From Paludibacteraceae bacterium (GTDB lineage Bacteria > Bacteroidota > Bacteroidia > Bacteroidales > Paludibacteraceae), in contig JAFYZR010000058.1 of NCBI GenBank assembly GCA_017557345.1, forward strand, positions 1 through 32,212: 32,212 bases of DNA, written 5' to 3'. Each line of letters starts with the position of its first letter. The first letter of the stretch is position 1. Below are positions 1 through 7,600 of the stretch, piece by piece. The notes under the pieces were generated by a model. That model was not told where the DNA came from, ran no database searches, and saw only the letters and a list, made by a program, of their open reading frames with translations. The translations under genes and the position numbers were made by a program.

Positions 1-1970
1 GGATCCTCTGCGCCGATGATAGGACTATCTTGACGGAAGTTCGTCATATTCTCTGCGCCCACATAGATGCTGCATGTGCGGAAATACTTCGTCACTTGAG
101 CCATCAGTTGCGGATACCATGTGATGGGCTTCGGTGTACCGTAACCGCCTAAGAAATCGCCATATGCTGTAAATCCGTCAGGCATGCGGCTAATACCATT
201 GAACTGTGCTGTCACGTCAAACTGCCATTTCTTGAGTGGCGTCTGATAACTGGTTGTAATCAGTCCCTTAAAACGATTAGTCAGCGCTTTCCGACGTAAC
301 TCATAGGCATTCTTGGCCGAATTAAATGTCGTCTGCTCCACGTCTGTCCAGCGGAAAGCAGCTGTCCATGTCCATCCGCGCAGAACCTCTATGCTGGCTT
401 CTATCTGTGCGCTATGAGCATATGATTTCGCACCCGGCACATCTGTTTGGTTATAGATATAAACGGCATGCGGATCCTTATCCATATCCACAATAAGCGA
501 ATTCAAAAAATGCGTGTAGTAATATTCCATCGATAACTGCAACTCCTTGCTGCCCAACGGAATATAGAATGTCGTACTCAAACCTGTATTAACGGCTCGC
601 TCCTGCTTGATATCCGCAGCCAGGTCCAGCTTACGGGAGGAAGGTAAGATAAACGCATTTTCCGCGATCGCATTGGGCGAACGATAGCCCATCCCTGCAC
701 TCGCGCGAAGAGTCCACCATTCAAACGGTGTGTAACGGATATTTGCGCGCGGAGTAACAAAGAAGCCGTATCGGGTGGAGTAGTCTGCTCGTACGCCTGC
801 TACCAGAGACAGCATATCTTCGTATTTCAAACTGTATTCTGCAAAGATTCCCGGCGTCACTTCCCATCGATCCAAATTCCCTAACTCGCTCATCCCTAAT
901 TTGCTAACTCGTTCATTATACGCATCATAATTCACACTCACTCCTGCGCTTAAGCGATGGTCGTTATCCACCTCTCCGGAACCATCAAAATTACCTTGCC
1001 AGATAGCGTTTAGATAGCCATTCAATTGGTCAGCCTGCCACGCGCGCGATCCATAGATATTATTCAAATCATGATAACTGACGGCCGTTATAATCGCTAT
1101 GCTTGAACCGCTCTCTTCGTCATATACATAGCCGTTTTTCATGTATCCATCTACCCGCCAGGTGTTTAGCTGTATTTCATACGGATTGGGGATGTGGGAT
1201 TGATGCTTGACGACTTGTCCGCCTAAGCGATAATCGTATAAGCCACGTACAAACGCCTGGAAGGTATAATCGCCGTGCTTGTAGAACCAGCGGTTGGCAA
1301 TGTTGGCATTCTGCACTTTCGGCATATCCGCAAAGCCGTCCTTGTTTCCATCCATCGCCATAAACCCTCCACCGTAGTGCGCTAAGATACCGGTATAGAG
1401 ATGGTCTTTAATTTTCCAACCGCCCATGATGTTCGCTTCTCCCATCACATCGCTGTTGAACATCAGATTGATGCTCAGCGGGTTTTGCGTATTGGGCTTA
1501 AGCAATTCTACGTTGATCTGTCCGGATGTCGCTTCATAGCCGTTGATGACGGAAGAAGTGCCTTTACTTACTTGAATCGAATTCATCCATGGCCCGGGAA
1601 TATATTCCAGGCCGAAGTTCTGTGCCAAACCACGCACACCCGGTGTGTTCTCTTGCAGCAACTGCACATACGTACCGCTCAATCCTAACAGTCGAATCTG
1701 TTTGGCACCTGTCGCAGCATCCGAATAAGCGACATCTACCGATGCGTTCGTCTCAAAGGCCTCACTCAGGTTACAGCATGCCGCACGGCATAGTTCCTCT
1801 GAATTGAGTTTCTCCGTATCAAAGGCTTCCACGCGACTTTTCACTTTCCCCTTCTTGCGCTGAACAACGGTCACTTCCTCGATTTGGAAGTCACTCGCCT
1901 CCTGTGCCCATATACTGCCGCATATCAGCACCCCAAAAATGGGGATAATATGTAATCTTTTGACCCTCAT
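1..1970 (-). CDS. TonB-dependent outer-membrane receptor (3' end missing)
   Basis: The frame is open from the ATG at 1970 to the left window edge, giving 656 codons, so it is partial at its C-terminus. The N-terminus is a signal peptide (MRVKRLHIIPIFGVLICGSIWA, cleavage near residue 22). It is followed by IEEVTVV and a plug-domain region with LCRAACCNLSEAFETN, then YSDAATGAKQIRLLGLSGTY and SIQVSKGTSSVINGYEATSG. These are hallmarks of Bacteroidota TonB receptors that lack an N-terminal carboxypeptidase-like extension. The last visible residues include GAENMTNFRQDSPIIGAED, the stretch that normally lies about 30 residues before the terminal strand, so little is missing. Family knowledge: a 22-strand barrel that imports a scarce ligand using TonB energy. 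The CC-containing plug subtype is often near metal-handling genes, but the ligand cannot be told here. Residues about 351-366 are encoded by a GAGTTAG-type repeat tract. The gene diverges from a hemerythrin-like regulator, which may be relevant to its control (inference). Confidence 0.93.
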   Translation of the reverse strand, partial: MRVKRLHIIPIFGVLICGSIWAQEASDFQIEEVTVVQRKKGKVKSRVEAFDTEKLNSEELCRAACCNLSEAFETNASVDVAYSDAATGAKQIRLLGLSGTYVQLLQENTPGVRGLAQNFGLEYIPGPWMNSIQVSKGTSSVINGYEATSGQINVELLKPNTQNPLSINLMFNSDVMGEANIMGGWKIKDHLYTGILAHYGGGFMAMDGNKDGFADMPKVQNANIANRWFYKHGDYTFQAFVRGLYDYRLGGQVVKHQSHIPNPYEIQLNTWRVDGYMKNGYVYDEESGSSIAIITAVSYHDLNNIYGSRAWQADQLNGYLNAIWQGNFDGSGEVDNDHRLSAGVSVNYDAYNERVSKLGMSELGNLDRWEVTPGIFAEYSLKYEDMLSLVAGVRADYSTRYGFFVTPRANIRYTPFEWWTLRASAGMGYRSPNAIAENAFILPSSRKLDLAADIKQERAVNTGLSTTFYIPLGSKELQLSMEYYYTHFLNSLIVDMDKDPHAVYIYNQTDVPGAKSYAHSAQIEASIEVLRGWTWTAAFRWTDVEQTTFNSAKNAYELRRKALTNRFKGLITTSYQTPLKKWQFDVTAQFNGISRMPDGFTAYGDFLGGYGTPKPITWYPQLMAQVTKYFRTCSIYVGAENMTNFRQDSPIIGAED
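871..920 (-). repeat. Intragenic GAGTTAGC/AATTAGGG-type repeat tract in the TonB receptor
   Basis: On the coding strand the tract reads as imperfect 7-8 bp units (GAGTTAG, AAATTAG, GAGTTAG) and encodes ERVSKLGMSELGNLD. It resembles the intergenic GATTAGC tracts at 3017-3070 and 10632-10664. The frame is kept. Confidence 0.5.
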
Positions 1971-1985
1971 TTTCAAAATCCGGTG

Positions 1986-2017
1986 CAAAAGTACTGCTTT
2001 TCTCCGACATACGCAAT
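1986..2017 (-). promoter_or_regulatory. Bacteroidota-type promoter of the TonB receptor
   Basis: On the minus strand the -7 box TACTTTTG lies at 1993-1986 and an ATTG (-33-like) box at 2017-2014, separated by exactly 20 bp. The -7 box is about 16 bp upstream of the ATG, so the leader is very short. Confidence 0.7.
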
Positions 2018-2046
2018 ACCTAAAAATGGTGAAATTTGCTCCCGCT

Positions 2047-2078
2047 ATTGCTCATATCGTATTTTTTTTGTAATTTTG
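2047..2078 (+). promoter_or_regulatory. Promoter of the hemerythrin-LuxR regulator
   Basis: ATTG at 2047-2050, a 20-bp gap, then TAATTTTG at 2071-2078. Because this -7 box lies downstream of an in-frame TTG at 2036, translation must start later, supporting the ATG at 2132. It stands back to back with the TonB-receptor promoter, 29 bp apart. Confidence 0.75.
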
Positions 2079-2081
2079 CAC

Positions 2082-2131
2082 CCGATTTTGAAATCGCTAA
2101 TTCGAAAATCACTAATTCGCTAATCGCTAGA
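2082..2131 (+). repeat. CTAATTCG-type repeat tract in the leader of the LuxR-type gene
   Basis: Imperfect units (AAATCGCTAATTCG, AAAATCACTAATTCG, CTAATCG) fill the whole untranslated leader and end one base before the ATG. The same kind of tract, in the same orientation to the gene, precedes ruvC. Confidence 0.7.
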
Positions 2132-3016
2132 ATGTATAAAGCAACCGACAAAATATGCGACCTGATGTCGCACGAAGAGGACGCTATTCAAATTATCAGC
2201 CGCTTCGGTTTGGAGATGGGAGTAGGGGAGCAAACCATTGAGCAGGCTTGCCTCGCGCATAATGTGCATACGCCCACGTTCCTTTCTATTGTCAATTATA
2301 AGGTTTTCCATCAGCGGGCTTTACCCGAAGAGATTGACGTTCCTACGTTGCAGACGTATCTGAAGAATGCCCATACTTATTTCCTCGATTTCCGCCTTCC
2401 TAGGCTGCGCCGGGCACTTATTGAAGCGATTATTCCGGCAGATCCGGCTACTAAAATCCCAAACCTTATTCTCCGTTGCTATGATGAATTTGTTGATGAG
2501 ATTCGTACCCATATCGAGCATGAGGATGAAGGTCTGTTTGATGAGCATGAGCATGATGACCAGCGTATAACCGATAAACTGACGGAGATTAAAAACCTTA
2601 TTATCAAGTATTATCCCCCATCCCAAAATTCGAATATCGAAAATCGAAAATCGAACATCACCTATCTCCTAATAGGTGTCATGTCCGACCTATGGCATAC
2701 CGAGCAGGATTTTTCCGACCATTGCGCGATAGAAGATGATATCCTCAGACCGGCTATGACGAAGATGCAAGCTTTGCACCATCGCCGCCATCAGATGCCC
2801 GAAACGGAAGAACTGTCCGATCGCGAGAAAGATGTTCTTATTCAGGTCGTACGCGGACTGAGTAATAAAGAAATTGCCGATGTGCTCTGTATCTCCACCC
2901 ACACCGTTATATCGCATCGTAAAAATATAGCCCGCAAACTCAATATCCATTCGTCTGCGGGCCTCACTATCTATGCTATTGTCAATAAACTTATTGACCT
3001 CAATACCTTAGAATAA
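2132..3016 (+). CDS. LuxR-family transcription factor with hemerythrin-like N-terminal domain
   Basis: A 294-residue protein. Residues about 5-55 resemble the ScdA/RIC N-terminal region (SRFGLEMGVGEQTIEQAC). Residues about 75-210 hold a hemerythrin-like set of potential iron ligands: H81, H127 with E131, H189, H197 and E201. Residues 228-290 form a GerE/LuxR helix-turn-helix (LSDREKDVLIQVVRGLSNKEIADVL, then STHTVISHRKNI). Family knowledge: hemerythrin-like and RIC domains bind a di-iron centre and respond to oxygen or nitric oxide. Inference: a redox- or NO-responsive regulator in an anaerobe. The start at 2132 is chosen because the promoter -7 box is at 2071-2078; an upstream TTG at 2036 would lie before it. 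Residues about 162-177 (PPSQNSNIENRKSNIT) come from a repeat tract between two helices. It diverges from the TonB receptor and converges with cysK, 41 bp away. Confidence 0.88.
   Translation: MYKATDKICDLMSHEEDAIQIISRFGLEMGVGEQTIEQACLAHNVHTPTFLSIVNYKVFHQRALPEEIDVPTLQTYLKNAHTYFLDFRLPRLRRALIEAIIPADPATKIPNLILRCYDEFVDEIRTHIEHEDEGLFDEHEHDDQRITDKLTEIKNLIIKYYPPSQNSNIENRKSNITYLLIGVMSDLWHTEQDFSDHCAIEDDILRPAMTKMQALHHRRHQMPETEELSDREKDVLIQVVRGLSNKEIADVLCISTHTVISHRKNIARKLNIHSSAGLTIYAIVNKLIDLNTLE
2625..2660 (+). repeat. Intragenic AAATCGAAAATCG-type repeat in the LuxR-type gene
   Basis: ATCGAAA-like units in tandem encode SQNSNIENRKSNI between hemerythrin-domain helices. Composition and unit resemble the tract just upstream of the same gene (TTCGAAAATC), and the reading frame is preserved. 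Confidence 0.6.
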
Positions 3017-3070
3017 TCCCTAACTCGCTAATTCGCTAATTCTCTAATCGCTAATCGCTAATCGCTAATT
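3017..3070. repeat. CTAATTCG/CTAATCG tandem tract between LuxR-type gene and cysK
   Basis: Six to seven 7-8 bp units (CTAACTCG, CTAATTCG, CTAATTCT, CTAATCG three times) fill the convergent intergenic space and extend into the end of cysK. On the minus strand they read GATTAGC. They provide the last cysK codons (IISD) and its TAG stop. No hairpin terminator is seen between these convergent genes. Confidence 0.85.
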
Positions 3071-3969
3071 ATCGACAGATATCTCTCTCCGGTATCCGGT
3101 AGAATAGCCACGATAACCTTGTCGCGGTTCTTCTCTTCGCGTGCCAATTTGAGTGCTGCTGCAAAAGCGGCACCGGACGAGATACCTACTAACAGGCCTT
3201 GCGTTCCGGCTAGCAGACGCATAGCCGCAAAAGCCTCGTCATCCTCAATCGGCACAATACGATCTACCACTTTCGCATCGTATGTATCCGGCACAAAACC
3301 TGCACCTATTCCTTGTATCCGATGCTTGCCTGCCACGCCGGTGGACAACACAGCCGAAGATGCCGGTTCTACAGCCACTACCTCTACCGATGCCTTGTGT
3401 CTCTTCAGCGCTTTGCCGCTTCCGCTTACCGTGCCGCCGGTACCTACACCTGCCACGAGAATATCTACTTTTCCTTCTGTATCTGCCCATATCTCTTCGC
3501 CTGTCGTACGCTCATGAATAGCCGGGTTAGCGGGATTGACAAACTGGCCTAAGATGACAGCACCCGGAGTAGCGTCCTGCAATTCTTTCGCACGACGGAT
3601 AGCGCCTTTCATGCCTTCTGCACCGGGAGTCAGCTCCAGCGTAGCGCCATATGCTTTCAGCAGATTGCGACGCTCCACACTCATGGTTTCCGGCATCGTC
3701 AGGATGACTTTGTATCCTCTGGATACACCTACCCATGCCAAACCGACGCCTGTATTACCGCTTGTCGGCTCGATGATCGTAGCGCCCGGACGCAGAATAC
3801 CGCGTTGCTCCGCATCTTCTATCATGGCCAAGGCGATACGGTCTTTCACGCTTCCGCCCGGGTTAAAATACTCCATCTTCACGATGATTCGTGCTTGCTG
3901 GCCTTCCATGCCGCTAATCTCCAACATCGGCGTCCGACCGATGAGTTCACTCAATTGCTTGTAAATCAT
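3058..3969 (-). CDS. cysK: Cysteine synthase (O-acetylserine sulfhydrylase)
   Basis: A 303-residue PLP enzyme that makes L-cysteine from O-acetylserine and sulfide. The PLP lysine is K42 in NPGGSVKDR. The phosphate- and substrate-binding loop EPTSGNTG is near residue 70, the glycine-rich GVGTGGTVSG loop near 175, and LVGISSGAA near 265. The start at 3969 (MIYKQLSELIGRTPM) matches the family N-terminus. In-frame upstream methionines up to 4155 are excluded because the promoter -7 box lies at 3990-3997. The last four residues (IISD) and the stop come from the GATTAGC repeat tract, so the native C-terminus after GERYLS seems to have been replaced or trimmed. The gene stands alone, diverging from the TfoX-like gene. 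Confidence 0.96.
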   Translation of the reverse strand: MIYKQLSELIGRTPMLEISGMEGQQARIIVKMEYFNPGGSVKDRIALAMIEDAEQRGILRPGATIIEPTSGNTGVGLAWVGVSRGYKVILTMPETMSVERRNLLKAYGATLELTPGAEGMKGAIRRAKELQDATPGAVILGQFVNPANPAIHERTTGEEIWADTEGKVDILVAGVGTGGTVSGSGKALKRHKASVEVVAVEPASSAVLSTGVAGKHRIQGIGAGFVPDTYDAKVVDRIVPIEDDEAFAAMRLLAGTQGLLVGISSGAAFAAALKLAREEKNRDKVIVAILPDTGERYLSIISD

Positions 3970-3989
3970 AACCGTACCTGTTTTGACTG

Positions 3990-4021
3990 CAAAATTACAC
4001 CTTTTTTTTGATATACACAAA
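3990..4021 (-). promoter_or_regulatory. Promoter of cysK
   Basis: On the minus strand TTTG lies at 4021-4018, then a 20-bp gap, then TAATTTTG at 3997-3990. The -7 box is about 20 bp before the ATG. Confidence 0.8.
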
Positions 4022-4035
4022 AAAATCATCAAAAA

Positions 4036-4067
4036 TTTGCACATATGCGATTTTTGTAGTACCTTTG
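4036..4067 (+). promoter_or_regulatory. Promoter of the TfoX-like gene
   Basis: TTTG at 4036-4039, 20 bp, TACCTTTG at 4060-4067, about 20 bp before the ATG at 4088. It is back to back with the cysK promoter, with 14 bp between the two -33 boxes. Confidence 0.8.
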
Positions 4068-4087
4068 CGCAAACTTTTCTGATATTT

Positions 4088-4399
4088 ATGAGCGACCCTG
4101 ATTTAGTAACATATATCGTAGAGCAAGCGGCACAAGCCGGTGAAGTAAGTGCCAAAAAGATGTTCGGCGATTACTGTCTCTATTGCGACGGCAAACCGGT
4201 CGGATTGATTTGTGACGATTATCTATATCTAAAGCCTCTGAAACAATTGGAGCCGCTTTTACATGACTGCGACAAAAAGATGCAACCGCCATACGATGGC
4301 GCCAAGCCGCACTATGTGATTACAGATGTCGATGACCGAGACTATGTCTCCCTGCTTGTAAAGACAGTAGCGGAAGTATTACCGGTTAAACGTAAATAA
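4088..4399 (+). CDS. TfoX N-terminal domain protein
   Basis: A 103-residue protein. The segment SAKKMFGDYCLYCDGKPVGLI followed by DDYLYLKP is characteristic of the TfoX_N domain. TfoX/Sxy is a competence activator in Gammaproteobacteria, but the isolated N-terminal domain is widespread and its role in Bacteroidota is not established. The start at 4088 is set by the promoter, whose -7 box ends at 4067; an in-frame ATG at 3983 lies upstream of it and inside the cysK promoter region. No signal peptide or membrane segment is visible, so it is cytoplasmic. It forms a single-gene unit, possibly continuing into the small open frame that follows. Confidence 0.85.
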   Translation: MSDPDLVTYIVEQAAQAGEVSAKKMFGDYCLYCDGKPVGLICDDYLYLKPLKQLEPLLHDCDKKMQPPYDGAKPHYVITDVDDRDYVSLLVKTVAEVLPVKRK

Positions 4400-4551
4400 G
4401 TCTTGCATATGAAACAAAAGAGTACAGCGACGAGAACACATACCATTGGGATGTGAGTGACCAGCGACTGATGCTGAACGTAGCTGGTGCTATCGAGCAC
4501 ATGAGCTCGCTATCCGTCACCCAATTGGAACTGATGAAGACTGTGCAATAA
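4396..4551 (+). pseudogene. Possible C-terminal remnant of an unidentified gene
   Basis: An open frame with protein-like composition (YETKEYSDENTYHWDVSDQR, then LMLNVAGAIEHMSSLSVTQL and ELMKTVQ) ends at TAA 4549-4551. The frame is open only from 4396, where an in-frame TAA stops it, and has no good start before an internal ATG. It may be the tail of a deleted gene, or a short gene starting at an internal ATG near 4471. The family is not recognised. It lies between the TfoX-like gene and a strong terminator. Confidence 0.35.
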
Positions 4552-4572
4552 CCGTACACTATACCCCAAGAA

Positions 4573-4595
4573 AAGGGAGCCTTTTGGGCTCCCTT
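4573..4595 (-). terminator. Rho-independent terminator downstream of nifJ (probably bidirectional)
   Basis: A 9-bp perfect stem AAGGGAGCC/GGCTCCCTT with a 5-base loop. On the minus strand it is followed by TTTTCTT, fitting the end of the nifJ transcript 25 bp after its stop. On the plus strand the run is TCTCTC, so it may also stop transcripts from the TfoX-like gene. Confidence 0.85.
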
Positions 4596-4619
4596 CTCTC
4601 TGTTCAAAATGCATATGTA

Positions 4620-7600
4620 TTACCACGCTGTTCCGAGCATACGTAAGTAGCTCTTGTAGCGCCACTGGGCGTTCTCTTGGGCGGCGGCAAAGAGCTCGGC
4701 AGCCTCCTTCGGGAACTGTTTTGCTACGGAAGCGAAGCGGACTTCGCCCTTCAGGTAGTCCTGGAACTTATCCCACTGCGGCTCTTTGGAGTCGAGTTGG
4801 AACGGGTTCTTGCCTTCGGCTTCGAGTTCCGGATTATAGCGCCAGAGGTGCCAGTAACCGCATTCAACAGCCTTGGCTTCCTCCGCCTGGCTCTTACCCA
4901 TACCGGCTTTCAGACCATGGTTGATACACGGTGCGTAAGCGATGATGAGTGACGGTCCGGGATAAGCCTCTGCCTCGCGGATAGCCTTGAGGGTCTGAGC
5001 CTGGTCAGCACCCATCGCGATCTGAGCCACATATACATATCCGTAGGTGGTAGCAATCATACCGAGGTCTTTCTTGCGCACACGCTTACCCATAGCAGCG
5101 AACTTAGCGATAGCACCGAGCGGTGTTGCCTTGGATGCCTGTCCTCCGGTGTTGGAGTACACTTCGGTATCGAGCACGAGGATGTTGACATCTTCGCCGG
5201 AAGCGATGACATGGTCGAGTCCGCCGTAACCGATATCATAGGAAGCACCGTCACCACCGACGATCCACTGGCTGCGTTTAACGATATGATCTTTGGCCTT
5301 GAGGATCTCCTTGCAGGTGTCGCAGCCGCATTTCTCCATCGCAGCCACCATCGGCTCGAAGAGGCGGTTGGTGATCTCCGCGGAGTTCTTGTTCTCGAGC
5401 CACTCCTTGAACATCGCCTTGAGGTCATCGGAGCAGTCTTTGCACTCGAGACCGGCTGTCATGAGGTTAGCGAGGCGCTCACGCAGTTTGCGGTGGGCAA
5501 TCTGCATACCGAGGCCGTATTCGCAGAAGTCCTCGAAGAGGGAGTTGGACCAAGCAGGACCGTGTCCTTTCTCATTCTTGGTATAAGGCGACGAAGGTAC
5601 GGAACCGGAGTAGATAGACGTACAGCCGGTAGCGTTAGCGATGATTTCGCGGTCGCCGATGAGTTGGCTGATGAGTTTGAGATAGGGTGTCTCACCGCAA
5701 CCGGAGCAAGCGCCGGAGAACTCAAAGAGCGGAGTCGCAAACTGCGAGTTCTTGACATTGGCAGCGATATCGATGAGGTGCTGCTTGGTAGCTACGTGCT
5801 CTACGCAGTAGTCCCAGTTGGCAGCTTCGCCGAGTTGGCTCTCGAGGTCCACCATAGCGAGTGCCTTGCCTTGTTTCGGGTTACCCGGACATACATCGAC
5901 GCAGTTACCGCAGCCGAGGCAGTCCATGACGCCGACCTGCATTCTAAAGTGTAGACCCTTCATTGCGGCTGGCGCCTTCATTTCACGGGTGTTTATCGCT
6001 TCGCTGTTTATAGCGTTTATTCCTGCGAGCTCTTTCTCGTCAAGGACGAACGGACGGATACAAGCGTGAGGACAAACGTACGCACACTTGTTACACTCGA
6101 TACAGTTGTCAGCGGTCCATACCGGTACGAAGGCAGATACACCACGTTTCTCGAACTTAGCCGTTCCTGCTGGCCATGTACCATCCTCGATGCCCTTGAA
6201 GGCGCTCACCGGTAATAAATCACCGTCTTGCGCGTTTATAGGCCGAACCACGTTCTTAATAAACTCAGGTTCGTCCGTTTGAACGTTTATCGCTTCGCTG
6301 TTTATTTCCAGTTTCGACCACTCTGGATCGATGTCGAGTTTCTGGAACTCACCACCACGGTCAACCGCTGCATAGTTCTTATTAACGACATCCTCGCCCT
6401 TCTTGCCATAAGACTTCACGATGAAGTGCTTCATCTCCTCAACGGCTTTCTCTACCGGGATGACCTCGGTGATACGGAAGAAAGCAGACTGGAGGATGGT
6501 GTTGGTACGGTTGCCCAAGCCGATCTCCTGTGCGATCTTCGTGGCGTTGATATAGAAGACGTTGATCTTATGGTCAGCGAAGTATTTCTTCACTTTGTTC
6601 GGCAGGTTTTTAACCAGTTCGTCGCCTTCCCAGATGGTATTGAGCAGGAAGGTACCACCGTCTTGCAGACCGCGTGTCACGTCATACATCTGCAGGTAAG
6701 CCTGTACGTGGCAAGCCACGAAGTTCGGCGTAGTAACGAGGTAAGTCGAGTGAATCGGTTCGTCTCCGAAACGGAGGTGCGAGCAGGTGAAACCGCCGGA
6801 TTTCTTACTATCGTAAGAGAAGTAAGCCTGGCAGTATTTGTCGGTTGTGTCACCGATGATCTTGACAGAGTTCTTGTTAGCACCTACGGTACCGTCAGCA
6901 CCGAGGCCGTAGAACTTAGCCTGGAAGAGCGATGCATCACCCATAGCGATCTCTTCGCCGACAGGCAGAGAGGTGAAGGTGAGGTCATCGTTGATACCTA
7001 CGGTGAAGTGGTTCTTCGGTTGCGGCAGGGCGAGGTTCTCGAAGACAGCCAGCATCTGTGCCGGCGTCGTATCGTTCGAACCAAGACCATAACGTCCGCC
7101 TACGACGAGGATATCTTTCAGACCGAGCTCGAGGAGTGCGTCACGAACATCGAGATAGAGCGGTTCGCCATTAGCACCCGGCTCTTTGGTACGGTCAAGC
7201 ACACAGATACGCTTTACGCTCTTCGGTAGTGCCTCTTGCAGGTACTTAAGGCTGAACGGACGATAGAGATGAACGTTGATCATACCGAGTTTGTTGTTGC
7301 CTTTGGCAGCTTCGTAGTCGATGACTTCGCGGATAGCCTCGCAAGCCGAACCCATACAGATGACGATATTCTCAGCATCTTTAGCTCCGTAGAAAGTGAA
7401 CGGGCGATACTCGCGGCCGGTGATCTTGCTGATCTCGTCCATGTAATCGCTCACGATATCCGGAACGGCGTCGTAGTAACGGTTGCAGCTCTCGCGGTGT
7501 GCGAAGAAGACATCCGGGTTCTCTGCCATACCGCGCATCTCCGGACGCATAGGACTGAGCGCACGCTCACGGAACTCCTGGAGAGCCTTCCAGTCCACTA

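Noticed and set aside
1-6. GGATCC at the first position, possibly a BamHI cloning junction.
   Set aside because: The TonB-receptor frame stays open to the first base with normal family sequence, so there is no sign of vector; one restriction site alone proves nothing.
6232-6245. A third ATAAAC unit in nifJ (RPINAQDG).
   Set aside because: Family proteins normally have a similar peptide here (RPMNAQ-like), so it is probably native sequence and not an insert.
5211-7229. Plus-strand open frames of up to 333 codons opposite nifJ.
   Set aside because: nifJ is complete and strongly conserved on the minus strand; the opposite frames have no recognisable motifs and come from codon bias.
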